DNA of 64,000 bases from DASRHD01 sp035485575. GTDB lineage: Bacteria; Verrucomicrobiota; Verrucomicrobiia; Opitutales; Opitutaceae. Both the position numbers and the translations under genes were made by a program. How positions within the stretch are numbered: the first letter of the stretch is position 1; each line of letters begins with the position of its first letter. The notes beneath the pieces were generated by a model. It saw only the letters and a list, made by a program, of their open reading frames with translations. It was not told where the DNA came from and ran no database searches. Below, in pieces: positions 16,839 to 27,400 of this stretch. The stretch covers positions 62,001-126,000 of the forward strand of contig DATHNW010000019.1 in NCBI GenBank assembly GCA_035485575.1, in the 5' to 3' direction.

Positions 16839-19334
16839 ATGAGCATCATCCACCAAGACGCCCTGAACGACCGCGCCAACAACCTTGGCACGTTCAACGG
16901 CGCGCGCCTCGTCCTCGTGACGCTGCTGCCGGCGGGCACGCCGACCACGGCGCAGCTGGAGGTCACCTTCTATAACAAGAACCACCTGCACCAGATTCTT
17001 CACGACCTCACGCTGCATCCCAGTCACCTCGGCTCGACCTTCACCCTGCGCGGTGGCCAGCGTTTGCGCGCCGGTTCCGCCACCGGCCAGGTGCAGATCA
17101 CCGGCATCGCGGCCGGCGGGGCCGCCAACCAGCTGCTTCTCACCGTCGCGCCCATCGGGGACTATTCGACCTACACGCTCGTCATCCTGGCCGATGGGTT
17201 CGACCCGCTGCTCAGCGAAATTCCCTTCAAGTTCCGCCCCGGCTGCTTCACCAACGACTGCGCGCCCGCCTGGGATCCCGGCGTGCCGGCCCAGCCCGCG
17301 CCCGCGATCGATTATCTGGCCAAGGATTACGATTCCTTCCGCCACACGCTCATCGCGGCGATGATGCAGCGCGTGCCCGGCTGGCAGGCCACCAGCGAGG
17401 CCGACCTCGACCAGGTGCTCATCGACCTCTTCGCTGCTGCGGCCGACGAGCTGAGCGATTATCAGGATCGCGTCATGGCCGAGGCGTTTTTCGGCACCGC
17501 GCGCAAGCGCGTCTCCCTCGCCCGTCATGCGCGGCTCATGGATTACCACATCCAGCAGGGCAACCAGTCCAGCAGCTGGCTCGCGCTCGAAATCGACGGC
17601 ACGGCGGCGGCGGCGTTCACCCTGCCCGAAGGTTTCCTCGTGTGGGCCGGCGATCCCGCCCAGCCCGCGGCCGGCATCCCTTTCGCCACGCGCGCGCCCG
17701 CGACCTTGAAGCAAATTTTCAACGAATTACAGCTCTACACCTGGAACGACGTCATCCCCTCGCTCTCGGCGGGTGACACCAGTGCCGACCTCGTGCCTGC
17801 GTCGTCCTTTGGAGGCAAGGCCGATTGCGACACCATCGTCGCGGACATCCAGTCCGGCGCCATCACGCAGCTGCTCATCCAGGAATGGCTGAACCCATCG
17901 ACCGGGCGGCCCGCCGGCGCCAACCCCGACAAACGCCAGCTCCTGCGCCTGCTGCCCGGCACCGCCGGCGCCGCTACCATGCACGATCCGGTGCAGGACG
18001 TCTGGTTCGTCCGCATCACCTGGCAGGACGAGGACCAGCTAAAATTCAATTACTGCTTCACCGTCTTTTGCCCCGGCACCAAGGTCGAAAACTGCACGCT
18101 TTTCCACGGCAATCTCGCGCTCGTGCACCAGGGCTTTCCGGCCCAGACGGTCTTCCGCGACACCGATGCAATCACCGGCCCCAATGAACTGCATTACGAG
18201 CGCGACCCGGATCTGGCCACGCGCTACGGCATCCTCTGCCGCCTGCCCAGTTCACCACTGGCCTACCTGCCGACGCCCACCGGCGGCGAGATCCCGCCGC
18301 AATCCACCTTGACCGTGCAGGTCGAAATCCCCGGCAGCGGCACCGAGACGTGGGAAGAGGTCATCAGCCTCGTGCACAGCGATGACGAAAGCATGGATTA
18401 CGCGGTCGAAACCGACGAACGCCAGCGCAGCCTGATCCGTTTCGGCAATGGCACCAATGGCATGCTGCTTCCACCCGGCACCGTGGTGACGTGCGATTAC
18501 CAGGTGGGCGGAGGCGCCGGCGGCAACGTCGGACGCGACACGCTGGATAATTTCTTCACCGTGCTTCCCGCCGACCACAACTCGCTCGGCGTGCTGCGCA
18601 CCTATTTCGAGAATTACTTCACGCTGTATCCCACCACGCGCGTCACCGCCTGCTGGAATCCCTTCGATGTCACCGATGGCGCCGATCCTGAACCGGTGGA
18701 TAAAATCCTCCGCAATGCGCCCGAGGCCTACAGCGCGCGCCAGCTCCGCGCAGTCACCCTGTGCGACTACATCGCCCGCGCCGAGGAAGTGCCCGGCGTT
18801 TCCCGTGCCGTGGCCAGTTACGCGTGGACCGGCAGCTGGCGCACTGTGCGGATCGCCGTCGATCCGGTTGGCACGTCCGAGCTGACCGAGCCGCTTTACG
18901 AGGCGATCTCGGCCCACCTCGAAACCGTACGGCTCATCGGCGAGGATCTTGAAATCCGCCCGCCGCTCTTCGCGCCACTGGCCATCGAGGTCTCCCTCTG
19001 CGTCAGCTCCGACGTGTGGCCCGAGGATGTGCAGTACGTGCTCGAGCAGGAATTTTCCGACAGCTACACGCCGGACGGCCGCATGGGCTTCTTCCATCCC
19101 GACGCCTGGACCTTCGGGCAGGCGTTGCATGCGAGCCAGATCGAGGGACGCATCCATCAGGTGCCTGGCATCGAGCACATCATCTCGATTTCGTTGAAAC
19201 GCTGGAATGACCCCACCACGCCAGCGAGCGACCTCGTGGAAGTCCGCTTCAACGAGATCATCCAGGTCAAAAACGATCCTGACGCCATGGAACTCGGCTA
19301 CATCAACTTCACTCTCGAAGGAGGCCGCCAATGA
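16839..19334 (+). CDS. baseplate J-like protein 1 (gp6/Afp11-like)
   Basis: An 831-residue wedge protein. The centre has AIDYLAKDYDSFRHTLIAAM and LIDLFAAAADELSDYQDRVM, typical of long baseplate J/gp47 proteins in eCIS. Later segments (RSLIRFGNGTNGMLLPPGTV, AVTLCDYIARAEEVPGVSRA) match the J core in which gp6 dimerises to make the wedge ring. The N-terminal about 135 residues form an extra strand-rich domain (GTFNGARLVLVTLLP). It overlaps the second J protein by 4 nt. Confidence 0.9.
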   Translation: MSIIHQDALNDRANNLGTFNGARLVLVTLLPAGTPTTAQLEVTFYNKNHLHQILHDLTLHPSHLGSTFTLRGGQRLRAGSATGQVQITGIAAGGAANQLLLTVAPIGDYSTYTLVILADGFDPLLSEIPFKFRPGCFTNDCAPAWDPGVPAQPAPAIDYLAKDYDSFRHTLIAAMMQRVPGWQATSEADLDQVLIDLFAAAADELSDYQDRVMAEAFFGTARKRVSLARHARLMDYHIQQGNQSSSWLALEIDGTAAAAFTLPEGFLVWAGDPAQPAAGIPFATRAPATLKQIFNELQLYTWNDVIPSLSAGDTSADLVPASSFGGKADCDTIVADIQSGAITQLLIQEWLNPSTGRPAGANPDKRQLLRLLPGTAGAATMHDPVQDVWFVRITWQDEDQLKFNYCFTVFCPGTKVENCTLFHGNLALVHQGFPAQTVFRDTDAITGPNELHYERDPDLATRYGILCRLPSSPLAYLPTPTGGEIPPQSTLTVQVEIPGSGTETWEEVISLVHSDDESMDYAVETDERQRSLIRFGNGTNGMLLPPGTVVTCDYQVGGGAGGNVGRDTLDNFFTVLPADHNSLGVLRTYFENYFTLYPTTRVTACWNPFDVTDGADPEPVDKILRNAPEAYSARQLRAVTLCDYIARAEEVPGVSRAVASYAWTGSWRTVRIAVDPVGTSELTEPLYEAISAHLETVRLIGEDLEIRPPLFAPLAIEVSLCVSSDVWPEDVQYVLEQEFSDSYTPDGRMGFFHPDAWTFGQALHASQIEGRIHQVPGIEHIISISLKRWNDPTTPASDLVEVRFNEIIQVKNDPDAMELGYINFTLEGGRQ

Positions 19335-22027
19335 GCGAGGAATGCGTCAACGATTGCGTCGCACCCGACCTGTTTCCGCGCCGCCCCAACAACCGTCCCG
19401 CGCTTCCGCGCATCGGCTACCGCATCGGTGCGTACGCGGATTTCCGCCAGCATCTCCTGCGCCAGCTCAATCTCGATCCGATCCTGCAGCCGTGGACCCA
19501 TCGCACGCCGGACGACCCCGGTATCGCACTGCTGGAAAGCGCCTCCATCCTCGGCGACATCCTCACCTTTTACCAGGACCTCTACGCCAATGAGGCCTTC
19601 CTGCGGACCGCACAATGGCGCGACAGTGTCGCGCAACTCGTGCGCCTGCTCGGTTACCGCCTGAAGCCCGGCCTCGGCGGCCAGGGCCGTTTCGCCTTCG
19701 AGATCAAGGGCACCGCCACGGTCACCGTGCCCACCGGCTTCCCGCTCAAGGCCCAGCTCGACGGCACCACCGACACGGCGGATTTCGAGACCCTCGCCGA
19801 TCTCACCGCCTATCCCTTCCTCAGCCGCTTCAACCTTTATCGTCCGCGCAAATACAGATCCCATCTCGGCGCCGGCGCCTACCGTTTCGAACTCGCCTCC
19901 GTCGATGGCGCCACCGACGCGCCCAGTGTCGCGGCGGCCGGCCTCAAAAAAGGCGACCGGCTGTTCCTCGTGCCCGACGAATCGATGTGGAGCGTGGCCG
20001 GCACCCCTTTCACCACCCAGCAGGCGCATCAAATCGTCACCGTCAGCCAGGTCACGACCACGCTTGGTCGCGTCATCGTCGAAATCGACGGCCATCTGGC
20101 CGACACCTGGAGCACGCCAGTCACCGCCTACCGCATCGGCCGCACCTTTCATCACTTCGGCTACAACGCGCCGGTCAAAACCATCACCAATCAGCTGGAT
20201 GGCAGCAAAAAAATCACCGGGAGCACGCAAAGCGACACCGTGTTCCGCCGCCATCTGGCCTATGATTGCGGGGACTCGGGAGCCAACATCGACCTGCCGC
20301 CGGACTTCCTGCCGCTGGATCAAGAGGTCAACGATCTTTCGGTAGGCGCCAAGCTCATCATCACCGGCCGGGCAGACCGCGACGATTTCGATCTCACCGG
20401 GACGCAGGAACGCTTTGCCATTGTGCGGACCATAGAGTCCCTCCGCGGCGCATCCATGCAATGGGGCAACCTCAGCGGCAGCTCGACTTTCGTGGACATC
20501 AGCCCCCGGCTTTTTCCCAATCTCGACGAAGGCACCGAATACGGCGCCGCCGACATCCGCAACATCCGCGTCTTTGAAGTCCTCGGCCCCGCGCTCACGC
20601 TCCGTCATCGCGCAACCTTCCGGAACAAGAAGTTCAACACCTCGCACAAGACCCTCTGTTTTTACGGCACCCAGACCGAGGCGCTCGCGCTCGTCAATCG
20701 CCCGCTTCTCCTGCAGCGTGATGCCGACGGCAAGATCGTCGAGCTCACGTGCACGAGCGCCACGAGCGACTTCGCTCCCGGCCCCGGCCGCGATGCGACC
20801 AACCCATGGATGTGGGATCTCGCCTTCGACAAGCTCCCGCGCCCGTTCAAGCACCGCCATTTCGACGAAACCACTCCCGCCGTCACCGTCTTCGGCAATC
20901 TGATCGACGCCGACCAGGGCAAAACCGAAAAACCCGCCATCCTCGGCAACGGCGATGCGCGCCAGACTTTCCAGACCTTCAAGCTTCCGAAGTCGCCGCT
21001 CACCTTTCACACCTCGGCGAGCGCCACGCCGCCCGAGGTGCCGAGCCTCACGATCTACGTCAACAATCGCGAGTGGAGTCGCGTCGATTCCTTTTTCGGC
21101 CGCGGTCCGCTCGAGGAGATTTATGTCGTGCGCACCGACAGTTCCGCCACGAGCTATGTGCAGTTTGGCGATGGCGAAACCGGCGCGCGCCTTCCCTCCG
21201 GCCTGCAGAATGTCACCGCGCTTTACCGCACCGGCTCGGGCGCGCATGGTGTGATCAAGCCCGGCACGAAAGTCCAAGCCGGTGCGCGCCTCGACAATCT
21301 CAACCAGGCCGACCTGCCCGGCGTCATCTCCGGCGGGGCCGATCCCGAGCCCGCCAATCAGGCCCGCACCGCCGCACCCGGCAAAGTGCAGAGCCTCGGC
21401 CGTCTCGTCAGCCTGGCCGATTACGAAAGTGAACTCTTAAGCATCGGCGGCGTCAGCCGGGTGGCCGCCGCCTGGGACGATTATGATGGCGTGCCCTCGG
21501 TTGTTCTCACCGTGCTGCTGGCCGCAGGCGAAGCCAACGAGTTCAATGACGTGCGCACCACCATCTCCGCCTATCAGCGCAGCCACGGCCCCAACCGTTT
21601 CCCGGTCGTCGTCACGCAGGGTCTCCTCCGTTACGTTTATCTCGACGTCCAGTACGCCTTCGACCCGAGCCTGCTGCGCGATGATGTCGAACTCGCCATG
21701 CGCACGGCGCTTGGCCTCGCGCCCGACGACACCAGCCCGCCCAGCGGTCTTTTTGCGCTCGGCGACCGCAGTTTCGGGGAGGCCGAATACGCCACTCGCA
21801 TCGAGGGCACACTGCAGAACGTCCCCGGCATCCGCTGGTGCAAGGTCACCGCCCTCGGCCTGCTCGCTTCCGGCGACGACCCTTCAAAGCTCACCTCGCC
21901 CGCCGATCCCAAACCGCTGGCCGAAATCCTGACCTGCGCCGGCGTCGAAATTCTGCAGCTCGACGCCACCCATCTCACCCTCACCAGCGCCGCTCCGGCG
22001 GCCACCGATCCCTGCGCCACCACATGA
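19331..22027 (+). CDS. baseplate J-like protein 2 (Afp11/12-like)
   Basis: 898 residues. The N-terminal region PRIGYRIGAYADFRQHLLRQ and TPDDPGIALLESASILGDIL, followed by FYQDLYANEAFL, is standard for the long J proteins of eCIS. The C-terminal J core has FGDGETGARLPSGLQNVTA, then SLADYESELLSIGGVSRVAA. It is distinct from its upstream paralogue, so the wedge likely uses a heteromeric pair as in AFP. It ends on an ATGA overlap with the gpI-like gene. Confidence 0.9.
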   Translation: MSEECVNDCVAPDLFPRRPNNRPALPRIGYRIGAYADFRQHLLRQLNLDPILQPWTHRTPDDPGIALLESASILGDILTFYQDLYANEAFLRTAQWRDSVAQLVRLLGYRLKPGLGGQGRFAFEIKGTATVTVPTGFPLKAQLDGTTDTADFETLADLTAYPFLSRFNLYRPRKYRSHLGAGAYRFELASVDGATDAPSVAAAGLKKGDRLFLVPDESMWSVAGTPFTTQQAHQIVTVSQVTTTLGRVIVEIDGHLADTWSTPVTAYRIGRTFHHFGYNAPVKTITNQLDGSKKITGSTQSDTVFRRHLAYDCGDSGANIDLPPDFLPLDQEVNDLSVGAKLIITGRADRDDFDLTGTQERFAIVRTIESLRGASMQWGNLSGSSTFVDISPRLFPNLDEGTEYGAADIRNIRVFEVLGPALTLRHRATFRNKKFNTSHKTLCFYGTQTEALALVNRPLLLQRDADGKIVELTCTSATSDFAPGPGRDATNPWMWDLAFDKLPRPFKHRHFDETTPAVTVFGNLIDADQGKTEKPAILGNGDARQTFQTFKLPKSPLTFHTSASATPPEVPSLTIYVNNREWSRVDSFFGRGPLEEIYVVRTDSSATSYVQFGDGETGARLPSGLQNVTALYRTGSGAHGVIKPGTKVQAGARLDNLNQADLPGVISGGADPEPANQARTAAPGKVQSLGRLVSLADYESELLSIGGVSRVAAAWDDYDGVPSVVLTVLLAAGEANEFNDVRTTISAYQRSHGPNRFPVVVTQGLLRYVYLDVQYAFDPSLLRDDVELAMRTALGLAPDDTSPPSGLFALGDRSFGEAEYATRIEGTLQNVPGIRWCKVTALGLLASGDDPSKLTSPADPKPLAEILTCAGVEILQLDATHLTLTSAAPAATDPCATT

Positions 22028-24381
22028 GCACGCCCCGCGTCCCCCTTTTCACGCGCCTGCCGGAAATCTACCGGGTGCGCGACGCCGAGCAGATCCCCGC
22101 CGGACAACTCCAGGCCTACATGGCGCTTTTCGAAGACGCCTTCAGCGCGATTCACGCCAACATCAACGAGCTCTATCACGATTTCTTCATCGATACATGC
22201 GATGACTGGGTCGTCCCCTATCTCGCCGATCTCGTCGGCACGAGCCACCTCAAGGGCGACCCGCGCACCCTGCGCATGGACGTCGCCGACACGATCGCCC
22301 TGCGCCGCCGCAAAGGCACCCTCGGCGCCATCGAGCGCCTCGCCAGCGACCTCACCGGGTGGGCTTCGCACGGCGTCGAGCTGCGCGAAAATCTCGGCTG
22401 GCACCAGCACCTCAACCATCAGCGGCCCAACGCGCTCAACGACGAGCCTTATGCTTCGCCCACGCTCACGCGCTTCACCGTGCCGCGCGGCGGCACCCTG
22501 CCCGTGCGCGATCCGGCCATGCTCAGCCTGATCGACACGCCGTTCGATCGCTTTGCGCACACGGCCGACGTGAAGCCCGCGCTGCCGGGTGCCGTGCATT
22601 ATAACCTTCCCAACCTCGCCATTTTCCTCTGGCGGCTCGCCGCCTATCGCATCCCGCTGAGCGTGCCGTTTTCCCCACGCAAGGCGCCCTATCCAAACGG
22701 CTACGCGACCATTTCCACCCCCGCGGCCGGCGAGGCGAAATACGGCGTGCACTTCGAGCTGCATCCGCTCGGCCAGCCGCTTCGGCTTTTCAACACCTAC
22801 CAGTACGATCCCCAGTTGCAGCCTCCCGTGCTCACCCCGATCGACGGCTGTCCCAACCCCGTGCCGTGGGCCCGCCTCACCACCGGCGAGGAAGCCGCGA
22901 ATCCGGCCGCCTATGTTTCCGTCGACACCTATGATCCCGCCTCGGCCGATCCCGACAGCGATTTCAATCTAAGCAAAGTCGGCCTCAATTTCTTCCTGCC
23001 GGACAGTCCCTTCGCCGGCAACACCTGGACTTTCCGCGGCGATAATCTCTGCGCCTGGGAGCCTGGCCTGCGCCGACCGCTGCGCGATCGCGAAATCATC
23101 ATCGACCCCGAAATCGGACGCGTGACCATCGGCGTGAAAAAGCCCGCCGAACACACGGCACTCATCAAGTACCTGCTCGTCAGTTTCACCTACGGCGCCG
23201 TCGGCCCGATCGGCGCACAGCCGGTCACGCGTTCACCGCGGCCCACGACCTGGCAGGGCGATCCCGTCGATTTTCGTCCGATCACGGCCTACAACAATCC
23301 CGCCGCGCTGCAGACCGCGCTCAGCAACATCCAGAATTCGACCAATCCCATTGTCATCGAAATCCAGGACAGCCTGGTCCACGATCTGGATCTCTCCACC
23401 CTGCCCGGCATCGTGAATGAAGGCGGCCCCACGATTGAACTCAATCGTTCGCTCATTCTCCGCGGTGCCGACGGCCATCGGCCCATCGTGCGTCTCAAGG
23501 TGCCGCTGCGTTTCCGCCCGACCAATGTTTACAGCGCCACGCCCGCCACGCAGGACGCCTACGATGCGGCCAACGCCAATCTTGTCGTCCACCTCGAAGG
23601 CATCTACCTCACCCGCGCCAAGACGTTTGCGGCCGGCCATCCGCTTATTTCACGCGCGGCCGTCGCCAGCCTGGAGATTCTCGACTGTACGCTCGATCCG
23701 GGCGGCTTCCGCCAGCGCGACGGCACGCGTGCGACGCTCTGGCCCTCGCTCGACCTCCGGCAGCCCTATGGCTTCACCAATGCAAACGAAAAGGCCGCCT
23801 TCAAGCCCACCCCCAGTGTGCTCATCCAACGCACCCTGGCCGGTTCGCTCCATCTCGATCTCGGTTATCAACTTGAGATCGACGATTCACTGATCGACGC
23901 CGGCGCCGGCCCGGGCGACGACGGCTCCGCCGCTTTTGCCCTCGCCAACGCCACTCATCCCGCCACCGACTGGGGGCCGCCGACCATCCTCCATGGCGTC
24001 ACCTTTCTCGGTCGCGTGCGCGCTGAAACCGCGCAGGGCGACGGCGCGATTTTCTCGCACACGCTCGAGGTGCACAACAACCAGCGCGGCTGCCTCAAGT
24101 TCTGCTATTTCTCCAACGAGGGCGACCGCCTGCCGCCGCACCACGCCTGCGTGGACGCAAGCGACGCCCGCCTGCTTTTCACCGACACCTGGTTCGCCGC
24201 GCCGGGCTACGGCCAGCTCGCGCTGGCCGCCGACGAGCGCATCCGCACGCGCGGCCCCGCCGACGATGCCATGGGCGCCACCGGGTTTCTGCTCGAGGCG
24301 CACAAGTGGGCGAACCTCAACATCCGCTTCCGCGAATTCATGCCGATCGGCGTGCGGCCGCTGCCCATTCCCGTGACCTGA
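22024..24381 (+). CDS. phage tail protein I-like baseplate protein with beta-helix-like extension
   Basis: 785 residues. The first about 120 form a gpI-like domain: LFTRLPEIYRVRD, YMALFEDAFSAIHANINEL and DTCDDWVVPYLADLVGT, then ALRRRKGTLGAIERLASD. In P2-like tails gpI links wedge and fibre. The C-terminal part (residues about 430-785) has repeated strand patterns (VIEIQDSLVHDLDLS, LEIDDSLIDAGAGPGDDG, LKFCYFSNEGDRLP) suggestive of a right-handed beta-helix. This extension may present a receptor-binding or fibre-docking surface. I chose the ATG at 22024, which overlaps the upstream stop; a longer in-frame start lies inside the previous gene. Confidence 0.82.
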   Translation: MSTPRVPLFTRLPEIYRVRDAEQIPAGQLQAYMALFEDAFSAIHANINELYHDFFIDTCDDWVVPYLADLVGTSHLKGDPRTLRMDVADTIALRRRKGTLGAIERLASDLTGWASHGVELRENLGWHQHLNHQRPNALNDEPYASPTLTRFTVPRGGTLPVRDPAMLSLIDTPFDRFAHTADVKPALPGAVHYNLPNLAIFLWRLAAYRIPLSVPFSPRKAPYPNGYATISTPAAGEAKYGVHFELHPLGQPLRLFNTYQYDPQLQPPVLTPIDGCPNPVPWARLTTGEEAANPAAYVSVDTYDPASADPDSDFNLSKVGLNFFLPDSPFAGNTWTFRGDNLCAWEPGLRRPLRDREIIIDPEIGRVTIGVKKPAEHTALIKYLLVSFTYGAVGPIGAQPVTRSPRPTTWQGDPVDFRPITAYNNPAALQTALSNIQNSTNPIVIEIQDSLVHDLDLSTLPGIVNEGGPTIELNRSLILRGADGHRPIVRLKVPLRFRPTNVYSATPATQDAYDAANANLVVHLEGIYLTRAKTFAAGHPLISRAAVASLEILDCTLDPGGFRQRDGTRATLWPSLDLRQPYGFTNANEKAAFKPTPSVLIQRTLAGSLHLDLGYQLEIDDSLIDAGAGPGDDGSAAFALANATHPATDWGPPTILHGVTFLGRVRAETAQGDGAIFSHTLEVHNNQRGCLKFCYFSNEGDRLPPHHACVDASDARLLFTDTWFAAPGYGQLALAADERIRTRGPADDAMGATGFLLEAHKWANLNIRFREFMPIGVRPLPIPVT

Positions 24382-24423
24382 TCACGCATCCATAAAATTT
24401 CAATCAACCAACCCGCTCCCATT

Positions 24424-27400
24424 ATGAAAGGCGACTTCTCCGACTGGCGCTTCGATCCAACCGAAAACTTCAACGGCGTCCTGCAACAGCAGGGCAAAGT
24501 GCTGCTTGATCGCGATTGGAACGAACAGACGCGCATCACCAAACACTGGCAGGACACCGCCGGCCGCGACGCCATCGGCCCGCTGGTCGCCGCCGTGCCC
24601 GCCGCCGCGCCGAACGGCTTCAAAATCGAGTCGGCCGCCAAGACCATCATCGGCGGCCAGAATGCCATCGAGCTGACCGTCGATCCCGGCCGCATTTGGG
24701 CCGACGGCCTGCTGGCCTACCTTCCGCCCGTCGACCCGGCCCATCCGACCGTCCCGGTCAACCGCGAGGCCACCTATCTCCAGCCCCCGCTGCAGGATCC
24801 GCCCGGCGACATCACTTCGCTGGCCACCGGCGTACGCGATTGTGTCGTGCTCGAGCTCAGCCGCGAGTCGTTCAACGGCTTCCAATGGCCGGACCGTCTT
24901 ATCGAACCGGCGCTCGGCGGCCCCGACACCACCGAACGCGTCCAGACCAAGCTCGCGTTCAAGCTCTGGCGTCTAGCCGACGATGAGGACTGCCACACCA
25001 TCCACGACAAGCTCCAGGATGATCCGGGCAAATTCGGAAAGCTCACCGTTTCGCTCCAGCCAACCACCGTGGTCCCAGGCGACTGCCCTGTGGTCGAGGG
25101 CGGCGGCTACACCGGCTTCGAGCACAATCTCTACCGCGTCGAGATCGCCGACGTCACTTCGGGCGAAGCCATGTTCAAATGGTCGCAGTGGAACGGCGGC
25201 CTCGTCGGGCGCGGGCTTTTCGATGCCAGCGGCACCCCAAGCAAAGTCACCCTCACCGCCAACCTGACCGCGATCATCAACTCGGGGCTTACTGATTTTT
25301 ATCTTGAGGCGCTTGCCTATGACACCGATCTCGGCTGCTGGCGCGTCACCTACGGCGCCACCGCCACGCTGAACAACGACAACGAGCTCGAACTCGGCGC
25401 CACCGCCGTCTTCGGCACGTTTCCCACCTCGAGCGACCCGGTTTTCTTCCGGCTCTGGAACGGTCTTGAGCCGGTCTCCGATTACACCAACTCCGCCACG
25501 CCCGTGGAATTGCGCGACGGCATCCAGTTCGTCTTCGACGTCCCCGGCGCCAGCGCATTTTACCGTCCCGGCGATTACTGGACGTTTCCCGTGCGCGCCG
25601 GCGAAATCAAGAATCCCGACACGCTCATCGATGCGCAGCCGCCGGTCGGCGTCATCTATCACCGCGTCCCGCTCGCCGTCATCACCTGGGGCGCGAGCTT
25701 CGACACGACGGTCGACGGCGAGATCGAGGATTGCCGCCGCCGCTTCCGCCCGCTCACCCAGCTGGACACCTGCTGCACCTTCCGCGTCGGCAACGGCGAT
25801 ACCAGCATCGGCGATTTTGAATCGATTCAGGACGCCATCAACGCCCTTCCGCCCGAAGGTGGCGAGGTCTGCATCCTGCCGGGCACCTATACTGAAAACA
25901 TCACGCTCCTCAATCTGAAGAATGTCACCATCAGCGGTTGCGGCCCGCGCACCGTCATCCAGAGCAAGCCTCCGATCAACGAAACTGGCTCGGCCGATCC
26001 GGTCATCTCCGTCATCGGCGGACGGAATATCACGCTCGAGTCATTCGCCGTGGAAGCCGACGACTCCGGGCCGGGCATCCTCATGCAGGGCTATAATTAC
26101 CTGCTCGATAGCGAGGATGATCTCGCCACCGGCCCGCTGTTCAATGCGACTATTTCGGAAGTCCTGGTCAGCGCCGGACTCAAGAGCGCCGTGCGCGCCG
26201 AGTTTGTGCGCGGTTTGGTCATTCGCGGCTGCACGCTGACCAACGACGATGAAACCAACAACGAACACACGCTCGTCGTGCTGGCGGACGATGCCCTCAT
26301 CGAGCGCAATTCCATCGAAGTCGCCATCCGCTCCAAGGAAATCAACGAGGGCTTTAACTTCAGCTCTTTCGACGCCGGCGGTTACGCCCTCGGCGGCTTG
26401 CAGTTGGAAGGCATGTGCGAGCGCGTGCGCGTCATTGACAACCTGATCCGCGGCGGCTCCGGCCACGGCATCACGCTGGGCAGCATCATCCCGGTCAACA
26501 ACGACGGCAACCCCGTCCCGCCGGACACCACCGGCGGCGGCACGCCCATCGACCCCTGCGCCCCGACGCAGCCGGCGGGAATCCTGATCGACGAAATCGA
26601 TCTCACCTTCACCTTCGGCGACGGTCAGGTCGCACAAATCGCTTCCGGGGGCGCCCTCTACGAAATCACAATCGAGCGCAACCGCATCTATGAGATGGGT
26701 GTATGCGGCATCGGGGTCGTCGGCTTCTTCGATCTCAGCACGACCGACCAGTTCATCTCCGTCTCCGGCCTGAATATCCTCGGCAACGACATCCGCCAAA
26801 ACCTCCGCCGCGAACTCAGCCCCATCCCCGCGGCCAAGCAAAACACCATGGGCTACGGCGGCATCTCGCTCGCCGACGTCGAGGATCTCGTGGTGCAGGA
26901 CAACCTCATAGCCCAGAACAGCGACAACGCTTATGACCCGGTGTGCGGCATCTTCGTGCTGCACGCGGAGGGCATCGACATTTCGCGCAACCGGATCCTC
27001 GAGAACGGCGAAAACATTCCCGACTCCTCGCTTGGCCTGAACATTCCCAAAACCGGCCACCATGGCGGCATTGTGATCGTCTACGGCCTCGCCCCCGCCA
27101 CCTTCGGCACCATCGGAACCAATGACGTGGCCCTCGGCACCGGCGCCCCCGCCGTGAAGATCCACGCCAATGTCGTCACTGTCCCGCTCGGGCCGGCGCT
27201 TTGGATGCGCGCGCTCGGCCCCGTCTCGGTGCTCGGGAACCAGCTGGCCACGCGCGGCATCGTGCAGAGCGGTGTCAGCAACACCATGATCGGTGCCGCC
27301 GTCCTCATCGGAAACCTCGGCCTTTCGGAGGAAATTTATCTCCAGTTCATTTCCTATGCTGCCATCGCCAAGGGCAGCGTTAGCCCGCCCGAAACTCCGG

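Noticed and set aside
19298..21277. 659-residue minus-strand frame inside the second baseplate J gene
   Set aside because: Gly/Arg/Glu-rich shadow caused by high GC3; the plus-strand protein has clear family motifs.
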